Positions 31,895 through 39,956 of a stretch of DNA of 40,581 nt are shown here, piece by piece. The notes under the pieces are model-generated. The model saw only the letters and a program-made list of their open reading frames with translations. It was not told the DNA's origin and did not search any database. The stretch's first letter is position 1, and each line of letters opens with the position of its first letter. A program made the position numbers and the translations under genes. This DNA is from Alphaproteobacteria bacterium (GTDB lineage Bacteria > Pseudomonadota > Alphaproteobacteria > Micropepsales > Micropepsaceae), in NCBI GenBank assembly GCA_015654635.1, contig JAATGP010000006.1, positions 1 to 40,581 on the forward strand, in the 5' to 3' direction.

Positions 31895-32196
31895 CAGAAG
31901 CCAATACCTTATTATCCCTGGCGGACTTTGCGCCGCGCCTGAACGAGGCCTTTTCCGTCGATCTGGACGGTAGCGGTACATATCCGCTGATTCTGACTGA
32001 AGCGTTGGCGCTTCCCGCACGGGGGCCGAAACTGGCACGGGAGCCATTTCAACTGCATTTTCGGGGTCCGGGACCGAACTACCTTATGCAGCGCATCCAT
32101 GCGCTCGAAAACGAGGTGCTGGGAAAAATCGAAGTTTTCCTGGTTCCCGTCGGACAGGAAGGCGACGACTTCGTCTATCAAGCCGTATTCAATTGA
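31891..32196 (+). CDS. DUF6916-domain protein
   Basis: The 101-residue protein has the compact beta-rich pattern LLSLADFAPRLNEAFSVDL ... LALPARGPKLAREPFQLHFR then GPGPNYLMQRIHALENEVLG and IEVFLVPVGQEGDDFVYQAV-FN, which I recognise as the DUF6916 family. Its function is unknown. I associate it with tail-collar (MdpB-like) genes, and three such genes lie about 6 kb away on the far side of the lasso operon. It overlaps the nucleotidyltransferase by 4 nt and is followed after 7 bp by the methyltransferase-like gene. Confidence 0.75.
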   Translation: MTEANTLLSLADFAPRLNEAFSVDLDGSGTYPLILTEALALPARGPKLAREPFQLHFRGPGPNYLMQRIHALENEVLGKIEVFLVPVGQEGDDFVYQAVFN

Positions 32197-32203
32197 GCGC
32201 CGG

Positions 32204-33001
32204 ATGAGCCAAGCGAGCGCTTCGGAGAGCTACGATCCCTACGCCTTGTTGGGTGACTTCCGCACCGGCTTGTGGCTGCCGCAATATGCGCCCATCCAGA
32301 AAGGCCCATGGGCTCTGCGCAGGATCATGATGGCAGGAGCGCGCGGCTATTGGGGTGACGTCTACCGGCTTCGTGGAACGGTGGTGCTGACAGGCCCCGG
32401 CGTCGAAGCAACGGCATCATGGATGTCCATGACACCCTCGGAAATCGAGAGCCAGGAGATCGGTCTCGGCTTTGCCCATGGCCATACCGTGGTGGTCGGA
32501 TTGGGCATGGGCTGGCTGGCTGCCAATGTGGCACTGCGTGAATCCGTGAGCCGCGTTACCGTGGTGGAGCGCGATAGCGCCATCATCGAGATAGTGTCGG
32601 CAACAGGTGTCTTCGCGCAATTGCCGGCCGCGGCCCGCGAGAAAATCGAAATCGTCAATGCCGATGCGCTCGAATGGCAACCGCATGGGCCTGTCGATAC
32701 GCTCCAGGCGGACATCTGGGAACGCTTTGTGGAGGAGCGCAAACTTTCGGATGTCCGGCGCATGCAGGAAAACATGAAGGCGGAGGGTATCTATTTCTGG
32801 GGCCAGGAAATGGAAATATGGCGTTATGCCTGCCGCAGGCAAGGACCCGAGCCCGCGCTCGATTGGCCCCTGATCCGAACCATTGTAGCGCAAGACATCG
32901 GCCTGCCGCTGTTGTTGCCAGACTGGCCGGATTATCCGCAGAAAATTGCCGCGGCAACGCCTTGGTGGACGCCGCAGGATGACGGCTGGTATGGCGCCTA
33001 G
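32204..33001 (+). CDS. Rossmann-fold methyltransferase-like protein
   Basis: The 265-residue protein contains TVVVGLGMGWLAANVAL (96-111), a glycine-rich SAM-binding motif I, followed by VTVVERDSAIIEIV with acidic Glu122 after the second strand and VNADALEW. The layout is like spermidine synthase and class I methyltransferases. The N-terminal 90 residues are specific (DPYALLGDFRTGLWLPQYAP). Position in the operon with the nucleotidyltransferase suggests a further modification step or a function with DUF6916; the substrate is unknown. It converges with the molybdoenzyme gene (39 bp between stops). Confidence 0.65.
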   Translation: MSQASASESYDPYALLGDFRTGLWLPQYAPIQKGPWALRRIMMAGARGYWGDVYRLRGTVVLTGPGVEATASWMSMTPSEIESQEIGLGFAHGHTVVVGLGMGWLAANVALRESVSRVTVVERDSAIIEIVSATGVFAQLPAAAREKIEIVNADALEWQPHGPVDTLQADIWERFVEERKLSDVRRMQENMKAEGIYFWGQEMEIWRYACRRQGPEPALDWPLIRTIVAQDIGLPLLLPDWPDYPQKIAAATPWWTPQDDGWYGA

Positions 33002-33040
33002 CGCCTTCTTACGGATATCCATCGCCTTGCTTTGGCAACG

Positions 33041-33826
33041 CTAAATGCCGGCATACCACTCATAGCCCCGGTCTTCCCAATAGCCGCCGCGGCCGCCGGA
33101 AATTCCCGCAAGACTATCGGTGACTTCGATGCGCTGGACATATTTCGCGCTTTTGTAGCCGAGCTGGCGTTCGACCCTTATGCGCAACGGCGCACCGTGC
33201 GGCACGCTGAGGGCTTTGCCGTTCATCGCATAAGCAATCAAGGTTTGCGGATGGAAGGCATCGATCAAGGCGATGCTTTCGTAATATTGACCGGGGCTCT
33301 GACTGCCGCCTTTGTCCGGCTCGCCCTCCAGATTGTCGGCGCAATGGAAGACCGCGTATTTGGCGCGCGGCGAAACACCGGCGGCTTGCAGCACCAGCCC
33401 TAAGGGCACCCCCGTCCATTGGCCGATCGCGCTCCAGCCTTCGACGCAATCGTGGCGCGTGATCTGGGTTCGCGCCGGCAGCTTTCGAAGCTCCGCCAGC
33501 GACAAGGCCATCGGATTGGCGACCATGCCGTCGATCGTCAGGCGCCAACGGACGAAACCCTCCTCGACATGCCGCAGATAATCATCGCTGCCGGGGTTCA
33601 GTGTGCCATTGGCTTTGAACTCTTTGGAAATATCGGAAGGCTTGAATTCGCGCGCCAGCGGCCCGCCCGCCAGCAGCAGCCGCTGGTTCATCCGCGTCCA
33701 CGCCTCCACGCCGCGAAAAATGCGCTGCATATTCTGGCTTTGGGTGAGACGGTCACAGCCGGAGAGCAAAAGCCCGGTACTGCTGATGGTGCCCATAAGG
33801 GCAGCACGGCGGGACAGAGCCTTCAT
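33041..33826 (-). CDS. Molybdopterin-dependent oxidoreductase, Tat lipoprotein (MsrP/sulfite-oxidase-like)
   Basis: The 261-residue protein starts MKALSRRAALMG with a twin-arginine motif (Ser5-Arg-Arg) and a lipobox LLSGC ending at Cys24, so it is exported folded and lipid-anchored. The sulfite-oxidase fold shows RWRLTIDGMVANPMALSLAE, the molybdenum-ligating Cys127 in TRHDCVEGWSAIGQWTGVPL, and late HGAPLRIRVERQLGYKSAKY. The start overlaps the cytochrome b stop as TGATG. An MsrP-like role (reducing oxidised periplasmic methionine) or another reduction is possible; the substrate is not determined by sequence. Confidence 0.9.
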   Translation of the reverse strand: MKALSRRAALMGTISSTGLLLSGCDRLTQSQNMQRIFRGVEAWTRMNQRLLLAGGPLAREFKPSDISKEFKANGTLNPGSDDYLRHVEEGFVRWRLTIDGMVANPMALSLAELRKLPARTQITRHDCVEGWSAIGQWTGVPLGLVLQAAGVSPRAKYAVFHCADNLEGEPDKGGSQSPGQYYESIALIDAFHPQTLIAYAMNGKALSVPHGAPLRIRVERQLGYKSAKYVQRIEVTDSLAGISGGRGGYWEDRGYEWYAGI

Positions 33827-34662
33827 CACTTGTGCTCCTGCGGAACGGTGAACCAGCCCGTCAGCATGGAGCGCAGTTCGTTGAGCGGCCCAGCGAGAAT
33901 AACTTCCCCCACATGCACAAAAACAAAAAGCACGATCAGCGAGGCCGAGAAGAAGTGAAGCGTGCGGGCCGACTGGCGCCCGCCGAGCAGATCTGGAAGC
34001 CATGGCGCGAAAGCATCCAATCCCGGCGACATCGAAAGACCGCTGACGATCATCAGCCCGATCAGCGCGAGGACGCCGAGATAGGCCAGCCGCTGCAGGA
34101 TGTTGTAGCGCTTGGCGGCATCACCGGTGGGATGCTGCAGCTTCAGATGCGCAACCACAGAGGGGATGAAGCTTCTGAGGTCCGCGCGCGTCGGCCAAAT
34201 ATCCCTCTGGAGGTGGCGTTTCGTGAGACCCCAGGCGAGATAGGCGGCACTGTTGAAGGCCAATATCCAGGCAAACAGAAAATGCCAATGGCGCGCGTCG
34301 GCCAGATCATGAAAACTCGGAATGGTGAGCCAGCTTGGCCAGCCGCGCGCGGTATCAACGCCCTCGACCTTGGACCAGCCCAGAACGCCCGTGGTGTTGA
34401 AGTGCCACGAACCAATGCTGGTTACGCCTTTCGTGCCGCCATCGGTATCCACGGCCTGGATGGCAAGAAGGGGTTTGTCGTACTCGTCGCCCTTGGCGCC
34501 CCAATAAAGCTGCGGGTGGGCGTTGAAGATATTGAGGCCGCTGCCGAGCAGGAAGAACAGCGCCAGCGCGTTGATCCAATGGGTAAGCCTGACGGCCAGC
34601 CTGTGGCGATAAATGACCTCGCGCGGCGCCTGTCTTTGCGCTGTGTCGGCATTCACGTTCAT
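33826..34662 (-). CDS. Cytochrome b561-type membrane subunit paired with the molybdoenzyme
   Basis: The 278-residue protein has four to five hydrophobic segments and several histidines placed for heme b: YRHRLAVRLTHWINALALFF, ADARHWHFLFAWILAF and LHFFSASLIVLFVFVHVGEV. A GGAG precedes the ATG by 7 nt. It delivers electrons from the quinone pool to the periplasmic molybdoenzyme, with which it is coupled. Upstream, 34663-34993 is a 331-bp gene-free stretch with an AT-rich promoter area near 34862 and TATATA near 34690-34695 that could serve this gene's own promoter on the minus strand. Confidence 0.85.
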   Translation of the reverse strand: MNVNADTAQRQAPREVIYRHRLAVRLTHWINALALFFLLGSGLNIFNAHPQLYWGAKGDEYDKPLLAIQAVDTDGGTKGVTSIGSWHFNTTGVLGWSKVEGVDTARGWPSWLTIPSFHDLADARHWHFLFAWILAFNSAAYLAWGLTKRHLQRDIWPTRADLRSFIPSVVAHLKLQHPTGDAAKRYNILQRLAYLGVLALIGLMIVSGLSMSPGLDAFAPWLPDLLGGRQSARTLHFFSASLIVLFVFVHVGEVILAGPLNELRSMLTGWFTVPQEHK

Positions 34663-34861
34663 GGCATCTCCGTGAGCGGTTCGCGGAGGATATATACACG
34701 CCTTGCGGTGGGCGGCGCCTATAGCCTTGATTTCTACCGCTCCGGAGGGTTAGGGGAACAATTCGCGGCTGGCGCACGGCTCAGTTCGTTGATGGCTCCG
34801 CCGAGCCAACCGCCAGTTGCACGCACTGTTCCGGTTACCATCGGCCAAACGGGCCTTTATT

Positions 34862-34867
34862 TATAAT
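34862..34867 (+). promoter_or_regulatory. TATAAT -10 box, probable promoter of the LacI-type gene
   Basis: TATAAT occurs in an AT-rich island (TTTATTTATAATATTATAC, 34855-34873) within an otherwise GC-rich spacer, 127 bp upstream of the LacI-type gene. No clear -35 box stands at 17 bp. Confidence 0.4.
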
Positions 34868-34993
34868 ATTATACAGGGTGCGTGGGGCGAAAGCTCGCGG
34901 GCTGCTGGTTTATTGCTTTGCCGTGGCTATGATTGGTCCTATAGCGATTTGCATCGCATGGCTTTGGGCCGGTTTTGACCCCTGTTTTGAGAT

Positions 34994-36043
34994 TTGTCCT
35001 CCGACGTGAAACCTCTTCGCCCCGACACGCCCAAGCCAGCCAGCATCTATGATGTGGCCAAACGCGCCGGCGTTTCGATCAAGACTGTCTCGCGCGTGGT
35101 CAATCGCCAATCCAATGTCAGCGATGCGACGCGCGAGCGGGTGATGCAGGCGGTCGACGCCCTCTCCTACCGGCCGAACATCTTCGCCCGCGGGCTGGCC
35201 AGCGAACGCTCCTTCTTGATCGGCTTGCTCTACGACAACCCTTCGGCTGGTTACATCGCCGCTTTGCAGGTGGGCGTGCTGACGCGCTGCCGTGAGGAAG
35301 GCTATCACCTGATTGTGGAATCGCTGGATGCGGCCAACCCCACTGTCGGCCGCCAGGTGCAATCCTTGGTGAGCGAATCCTCCCTGCATGGCGTTATCCT
35401 GACGCCGCCTTTAAGCGACTGTATTGCCGTCATCGATGCCTTGCGCGAGGCCGATACCCCGTTCGTGCGCATCGCCCCGGAAAAGCCGATAGAAGGCTCT
35501 TCGGATGTGCGGATTGACGATTTCAAGGCCGCTTACGACATGACGGCCTATCTCATCGGCCTTGGCCATAAACGCATCGGCTTCATCAAGGGCCATCCCA
35601 ATCACGGTGCCGCCATGTCGCGGTTTGCGGGTTATCGCGCCGCGCTCGAGCATGCCGGTGTGCCGCTGATCGAAGAGCTCTGCCAGCAGGGGTACTTCTC
35701 GTATCAATCGGGTTTGGAGGCGGGCGAAAAACTGCTCTCGCTGCCCAACCCGCCGACAGCGATTTTTGCTGCCAATGACGATATGGCCGCCGCTGTGCTG
35801 GCGTGTTCGCAGCGCTTCAATCTCAAAATTCCCCAGCAACTTTCGGTGGCGGGGTTCGACGATTCGCTGGTGGCGCAAGTGGTGTCGCCGCGGTTGACGA
35901 CCTGCCGCCAGCCTATTCGCGAAATGGCGGAAGCCGCCGTCTCGATGCTGATCCAGCGTGCCGAGAAGGATGGTCCTTTGGAACGCCATCTGGACCACGA
36001 GCTGGTGGTCAGGGAATCGACTGTTCCCCCGCCTGGCGCCTGA
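34994..36043 (+). CDS. LacI-family transcriptional regulator
   Basis: The 349-residue protein has an N-terminal LacI helix-turn-helix (about 17-70: SIYDVAKRAGVSIKTVSRVV-NRQSNVSDATRERVM, hinge YRPNIFARGLAS) and a periplasmic-binding-protein-like sensor domain (LIGLLYDNPSAGYIAALQ ... FAANDDMAAAVLACS ... VAGFDDS). It starts at TTG 34994, or GTG 35006. No sugar-utilisation gene stands next to it; a LacI-like half-conserved operator (36103-36117) lies just beyond its 3' end. Its effector is probably a sugar or related compound. Confidence 0.92.
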   Translation: MSSDVKPLRPDTPKPASIYDVAKRAGVSIKTVSRVVNRQSNVSDATRERVMQAVDALSYRPNIFARGLASERSFLIGLLYDNPSAGYIAALQVGVLTRCREEGYHLIVESLDAANPTVGRQVQSLVSESSLHGVILTPPLSDCIAVIDALREADTPFVRIAPEKPIEGSSDVRIDDFKAAYDMTAYLIGLGHKRIGFIKGHPNHGAAMSRFAGYRAALEHAGVPLIEELCQQGYFSYQSGLEAGEKLLSLPNPPTAIFAANDDMAAAVLACSQRFNLKIPQQLSVAGFDDSLVAQVVSPRLTTCRQPIREMAEAAVSMLIQRAEKDGPLERHLDHELVVRESTVPPPGA

Positions 36044-36102
36044 TCCAGCAACCCGAAATGGCTGCTTAACGCCTTGATACATCTGTGTTTTTGATGCTTT
36101 TG

Positions 36103-36117
36103 TGGAAAGCGCTGTCA
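36103..36117. promoter_or_regulatory. Possible LacI-family operator
   Basis: TGGAAAGCGCTGTCA is centred on AGCGCT (36108-36113), the core of many alphaproteobacterial LacI-family operators, with partly symmetric flanks. It lies between two convergent genes, so no gene with a start is directly downstream. Confidence 0.35.
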
Positions 36118-36165
36118 ATTTCGCTGGTAAGCGTGGGTCTTTTTTGTTAGCGTGACGCACTGCCA

Positions 36166-36186
36166 TCGGCCTTCGGGCCGAGTTTT
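36166..36186 (+). terminator. Intrinsic terminator with TTCG tetraloop
   Basis: TCGGCC (36166-36171) and GGCCGA (36176-36181) enclose TTCG and are followed by GTTTT. It is a stable hairpin that probably ends transcription from the LacI-type gene. Confidence 0.65.
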
Positions 36187-36217
36187 CGTGAGTGCTTGGT
36201 CACTCCTCCCTGGACTT

Positions 36218-36245
36218 GGGCGGCGCGAGCGCCGCCCCACTTTTT
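36218..36245 (+). terminator. Second intrinsic terminator, GC-rich
   Basis: GGGCGGCG (36218-36225) pairs exactly with CGCCGCCC (36230-36237) across a CGAG loop, followed by CAC and TTTTT. With a GAGTG/CACTC stem between 36189 and 36206, three hairpins occur in 80 bp. Confidence 0.6.
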
Positions 36246-36252
36246 CCGCCCC

Positions 36253-36720
36253 TCAGAACGGATCGCTGCCCAGGGTGAAGACGTTCGCCAGCGCCTCCAG
36301 CCCATCACGGTCTTCTTCGTCGAAGCGCCCCAGAAGCGGACTGTCGAGGTCGAGCACGCCGCGCAGCTGCCCGGCGGCGATGAGGGGCACGACGATTTCG
36401 GCATTCGACGCGCTGTCACAAGCGATGTGCCCGGCAAAGGCATGCACATCGGGAACGATCAGAGTCTTTCGCGTCGCCGCCGCAGTGCCGCAAACGCCCT
36501 TTCCCAGCGGGATGCGCACGCAAGCGGGCTTGCCCTGAAAAGGGCCGAGCAGCAATTCATCGCCGCGCAAAACGTAGACGCCAGCCCAGTTCAGATCGGG
36601 CAGACCATACCAAAGCAGCGCCGATAGGTTGGCGGCATTGGCAACGGGATCCCTGATGCTGTCGAAGAGGCCTTTGGCCTCAAGCAGAAGATCGCGATAG
36701 AGCGCAGGCTTGGAACTCAT
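36253..36720 (-). CDS. Free methionine-(R)-sulfoxide reductase (GAF domain, fRMsr)
   Basis: The 155-residue GAF-domain enzyme has NLSALLWYGLPDLNWAGVYV and the three functional cysteines Cys67 (KPACVRIP), Cys77 (GKGVCGTAAA) and Cys101 (HIACDSASNAEIVVP). Their 10- and 24-residue spacing equals that of E. coli fRMsr (Cys84, 94, 118). It reduces free Met-R-sulfoxide in the cytoplasm. I chose the ATG at 36720, which overlaps the upstream gene's stop (ATGA) and matches family length. A methionine-repair role fits with the MsrP-like pair nearby, although they are separate transcripts. Confidence 0.93.
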   Translation of the reverse strand: MSSKPALYRDLLLEAKGLFDSIRDPVANAANLSALLWYGLPDLNWAGVYVLRGDELLLGPFQGKPACVRIPLGKGVCGTAAATRKTLIVPDVHAFAGHIACDSASNAEIVVPLIAAGQLRGVLDLDSPLLGRFDEEDRDGLEALANVFTLGSDPF

Positions 36721-38069
36721 GACGCCTCGTCTTTGACATGCACAACAGCAAAGGGCCCGCTGTAAAGCCGTTTCCAGCCCTTCAGGCCATCCAGTGCTTT
36801 GACGGCAGGATTGCCCGGCGCCAGCAGCGTCCAGCAAATGTGATACCGCTCCAGCGCCGGCGCCAATAGCGCCGGATTGCCAAACTCTGCGGCACGGGCA
36901 CGAAAACTGCTGGGATAATGCGGGCGGCTGTCGATAAAGGGGCGGACATCGCTGACGATCAGATAGCCGCCGAAGGCCGCTTCGTTGAGAACCGGGCTAT
37001 GAATCAGATCCGCGGGCACATGGCGGAACGCCTCTGCCGGGGTGACCGGGCTGTCAGAAAGGTCCAAGGGAAGAAAAGCGCGAACCGCGACGGCGAGAAG
37101 CGCCAGCCCGGCAAAGGCCAGAGCGGGCCGCAGGGCGATACGCGGCCGGAAATGGCCTTGCGCCAAGGGCTCGGCTAGAAGCAGCGGCACCGTAGCGGCA
37201 AAAATGAGCTGGGCGGCAGGCAGATAAAGCGCCAAGCCAAAGAGCAAGGCAACGCAGGCCGCCCGTAGCAGTGTCGCGCGGCGGCGGAGCAGCACCGCCA
37301 TGGCGGGCAAAGCCAGCAACAGCGGCAGCAGCGTATGCGCCGGCGCGCCCAGCGGGATGCGTAAACTGTGAATGGCGTGAATGAGGCCTTCCACCCCGTA
37401 AGGCGTCGCCAAGGAGGCGATCAGCGCATAGCCGCAAAACACCAGCCAATCGCGCGCCACGGCAAGGCGGGGCTGCGTGATAAAGGCTTCGAGCCCCAAC
37501 GCCGCCGTCACCCCGAGGCCGAGCACGAAACTGGTATGCAGGTTGGCCCATAACAGCATCGCCAAGAGCAAGGTGAAGCTTGGGCGGCGATTTTGGTCGC
37601 GGGCAGCCACCACGCCGGCGGTGAATATCACCGCAGCGGGCAGCGCCAAGAGATAAGGCAAAGCCGAAATCGCAGTCGCCGCGCTCACCAGAACCAGAAC
37701 GATGCCGCCGCCCAGAAGGACACCGCACCAATAGCGGGATAAGCAATAGGCAAGCGTGCCCGTAGCGGCGGCTGCCGCCAGCGCACCCAGCGCCAATACA
37801 CCGCCAAACCCGCCCCCCAGAAAAGCGAAAGCCAAGAGGAGCTGAGAAAGCCAGCCTTGGGTATGCCAGGGGTAGCCGGTAAAGGTGAAAGAAAAGGGAT
37901 CGATGCGCAGAACCGCATGGTTCTCGATCATCCAGCGCCCCGCGGCGATATGCCAGTAAAGGTCGCCGTTTTGCAGGATCGGAGGCGAAACGAGGATTGC
38001 CGCCAGCACGAAAGCGGCCGCGCACAGCGCCCAGAGGCCCGCATCATACCTGGAAACATGTGACGTCAC
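36717..38069 (-). CDS. Polytopic membrane protein, hypothetical
   Basis: The 450-residue protein has about ten or more hydrophobic segments. An early periplasmic-type loop NGDLYWHIAAGRWMIENHAV and FSFTFTGYPWHTQGWLSQLL resembles GT-C fold membrane proteins (glycosyltransferase-like), and the C-terminal soluble part (VRPFIDSRPHYPSSFRARAA) fits that idea. No catalytic Asp pair is certain. It is coupled to the fRMsr gene by ATGA overlap. Function unknown. Confidence 0.75.
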   Translation of the reverse strand: MTSHVSRYDAGLWALCAAAFVLAAILVSPPILQNGDLYWHIAAGRWMIENHAVLRIDPFSFTFTGYPWHTQGWLSQLLLAFAFLGGGFGGVLALGALAAAAATGTLAYCLSRYWCGVLLGGGIVLVLVSAATAISALPYLLALPAAVIFTAGVVAARDQNRRPSFTLLLAMLLWANLHTSFVLGLGVTAALGLEAFITQPRLAVARDWLVFCGYALIASLATPYGVEGLIHAIHSLRIPLGAPAHTLLPLLLALPAMAVLLRRRATLLRAACVALLFGLALYLPAAQLIFAATVPLLLAEPLAQGHFRPRIALRPALAFAGLALLAVAVRAFLPLDLSDSPVTPAEAFRHVPADLIHSPVLNEAAFGGYLIVSDVRPFIDSRPHYPSSFRARAAEFGNPALLAPALERYHICWTLLAPGNPAVKALDGLKGWKRLYSGPFAVVHVKDEAS

Positions 38070-38150
38070 AGAGCATCCCGCCGGTGGCTTTACGCTGCCT
38101 ACGCGGCGGGGCCGCCTAAATCAAGGCAAGGCGCCCATGGCCCCCGAGGC

Positions 38151-38564
38151 TTAGGACTTGTTTTTCAACAGATCACGGATCTCGCGCAGCAGCACGACAT
38201 CTTCGGGTGGGACCGCAGGGGCGGGCGCAGGAGGGTTGGCAAACAGGCGATTGACCGAACGCACCACCAAAAACAGCACGAAGGCGACAATCAAGAAGCT
38301 GATCAGAGCGTTGAGAAACAGACCATAGTTGATGGTTACGGCGCCGGCCTTGGCAGCATCGGCCAGGGTGGTGTAGTGGCCACCTTTGAGGACGATGAAA
38401 AGGTTGGAAAAGTCGAGCCCGCCGGTCACCAACCCCAAAGGCGGGGTGATGAGGTCTTTGACCAGAGAATTCACGATGCTGGTGAACGCAGCACCCACAA
38501 CCACACCGACCGCCAGATCGATAACATTGCCGCGCAAGGCGAACTGTCTGAACTCTTTGAACAT
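38151..38564 (-). CDS. mscL: Large-conductance mechanosensitive channel MscL
   Basis: The 137-residue protein shows the MscL landmarks: N-terminal amphipathic helix [20 protein letters not shown], the pore-lining [24 protein letters not shown], the second helix [20 protein letters not shown], and a C-terminal coiled helix [12 protein letters not shown]. It forms a homopentamer in the inner membrane that opens under hypo-osmotic stress. A Pro/Ala-rich linker ([14 protein letters not shown]) precedes the last helix, as in other proteobacteria. Confidence 0.97.
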   Translation of the reverse strand: MFKEFRQFALRGNVIDLAVGVVVGAAFTSIVNSLVKDLITPPLGLVTGGLDFSNLFIVLKGGHYTTLADAAKAGAVTINYGLFLNALISFLIVAFVLFLVVRSVNRLFANPPAPAPAVPPEDVVLLREIRDLLKNKS

Positions 38565-38627
38565 CGGGGCGCTCGTCTCCTCTGATGGAGCCCAATTTTC
38601 GCCAAATGCGGCAAAAATGAAAAGAGC

Positions 38628-39020
38628 TTAGTTGGACTTGGCGGGCACAGATCTGGGCAGCAGCCAGAGGATGGCATAGCCCACCGAACTTCCGGCAATG
38701 ACCCCGATCGCATTGGCCAATTCGTCGTAAATATCCGGATCGCGGCCGAAATAGCCCTGCAAAATCTCCAAGGCGCCCGCGAAAAGGATCAAGCTGATGG
38801 CGGCCACCAAGACCCGCCGCGGCTCCTTCAGGATTAAGCAAACCATGCCCGACAGCCCGAAATAGGCTGTGAAATGCAAGGACTTATCCCAAAATAGCCC
38901 CTCGAGCGCCAGGACTTCATGGCTTTTGGACATCTCGCCCCAAGCCACCAGCACGATGGCCGGCCAGAACAAGTACATGGCTGAAGTGCGAATGATCCGC
39001 AAAAGTCTTTCCCTGAACAC
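38628..39020 (-). CDS. VanZ-like membrane protein
   Basis: The 130-residue protein has four hydrophobic helices with the VanZ-type landmarks DKSLHFTAYFGLSGMVCLIL and LEILQGYFGRDPDIYDELAN-AIGVIAG. VanZ-like proteins are small membrane proteins; in enterococci VanZ gives low-level teicoplanin resistance, but in proteobacteria the role is unknown. It is 63 bp from the MscL gene. Confidence 0.85.
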   Translation of the reverse strand: MFRERLLRIIRTSAMYLFWPAIVLVAWGEMSKSHEVLALEGLFWDKSLHFTAYFGLSGMVCLILKEPRRVLVAAISLILFAGALEILQGYFGRDPDIYDELANAIGVIAGSSVGYAILWLLPRSVPAKSN

Positions 39021-39215
39021 GCGCCCGGCCTCCTGAAGCGATCATAGTGCCTGCGATGGGACGAAAGGACCTTAAAGCTTTGCAGGACTCGGGAAAATTC
39101 CCCCGCCACACGCCCACAGTATGACTTGCCATTGGCCCATTGATTCGTATAAGACGCGCCCTTCTTCCGAGCCGCCCGGCGAAAGGGCATGCCGTGTCGG
39201 CTCCGAATGGAAACC

Positions 39216-39230
39216 GGGACTTTAAGTCCC
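39216..39230 (+). promoter_or_regulatory. Short hairpin before the rpmI ribosome-binding site
   Basis: GGGACTT-T-AAGTCCC is a perfect inverted repeat immediately followed by AAGGAG. In mRNA it would form a GGGAC/GTCCC stem next to the L35 ribosome-binding site, a place where ribosomal-protein autoregulation often acts. Confidence 0.35.
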
Positions 39231-39242
39231 AAGGAGACCGAA

Positions 39243-39440
39243 ATGCCCAAGATGAAGACCAAATCGGGCGCCAAAAAGCGCTTTAAATTCACTGCGAGCG
39301 GCAAGATCAAGACGGGCCAGACCGGCAAACGCCACCGTTTGATCTCCAATACGCCGGAACGTACCCGCACCCTGCGCGGCACCTCCGTTTTGTCGTCGTC
39401 CGAAACCCAGCGCGTCAAGCGCTGGATGCCGTACGCCTAA
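39243..39440 (+). CDS. rpmI: Ribosomal protein L35
   Basis: The 65-residue protein MPKMKTKSGAKKRFKFTASG ... HRLISNTPERTRTLRGT is a full-length L35 of the large ribosomal subunit. AAGGAG lies 6 nt before the ATG. It is followed after 12 bp by rplT, the usual bacterial order. The infC gene, often upstream, is not here; the preceding genes run leftward. Confidence 0.98.
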   Translation: MPKMKTKSGAKKRFKFTASGKIKTGQTGKRHRLISNTPERTRTLRGTSVLSSSETQRVKRWMPYA

Positions 39441-39452
39441 GGAGGACGAAAG

Positions 39453-39803
39453 ATGTCACGCTCCCCGCGTTCCGTACCCAGCCATGCCCGCCGCAAGCGC
39501 GTCTTTAAAGCCGCCAAAGGCTTTTATGGACGCCGCAAGAACACCATCACGGTCGCCAACGCCGCCGTTGACCGTTCGCTGCAGCACAATTACGTCGGCC
39601 GCAAACTGCGCAAGCGCAACTTCCGCGCTTTGTGGATCCAGCGCATCAATGCCGCCGTCCGTGAACATGGCCTGACCTACAGCCAGTTCATCGCGGCGCT
39701 GGCCAAGGCCAATATCGCCGTCGACCGCAAGGTCCTCTCCGAGCTTGCCATCAGCGAGCCCGCGGCCTTCAAGGCCCTGGTGGAGCAGGCGAAAGCCTCC
39801 TAA
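39453..39803 (+). CDS. rplT: Ribosomal protein L20
   Basis: The 116-residue protein has the basic N-terminal helix [20 protein letters not shown] and [41 protein letters not shown] typical of L20. It binds 23S rRNA early in large-subunit assembly and, in many bacteria, represses its own operon. GGAGG stands 7 nt before the ATG. A terminator follows. Confidence 0.98.
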   Translation: MSRSPRSVPSHARRKRVFKAAKGFYGRRKNTITVANAAVDRSLQHNYVGRKLRKRNFRALWIQRINAAVREHGLTYSQFIAALAKANIAVDRKVLSELAISEPAAFKALVEQAKAS

Positions 39804-39820
39804 GCGTTTTCTTGGCAGAG

Positions 39821-39863
39821 CAAAAAACCCGGTAGAGCAAAATAGGCTTTGCCGGGTTTTTTG
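39821..39863. terminator. Bidirectional intrinsic terminator after rplT
   Basis: CAAAAAACCCGG (39821-39832) pairs with CCGGGTTTTTTG (39852-39863); an inner GCAAA/TTTGC extends the stem. The T-run suits the plus strand and the A-run gives the same on the minus strand. Confidence 0.85.
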
Positions 39864-39956
39864 TTTTGGCAAAAAGCGCCAAAAGACGTCATCGGGACGC
39901 GCGGTGCTTGGCATGGACCGAACAGCGTGATTGAAACGGCCCCGAAGGGATTTGTC

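Noticed and set aside
33832..34866. 344-codon plus-strand frame over the cytochrome b gene
   Set aside because: It is antisense to a gene with clear membrane helices and heme histidines; the translation is Arg/Gly-rich.
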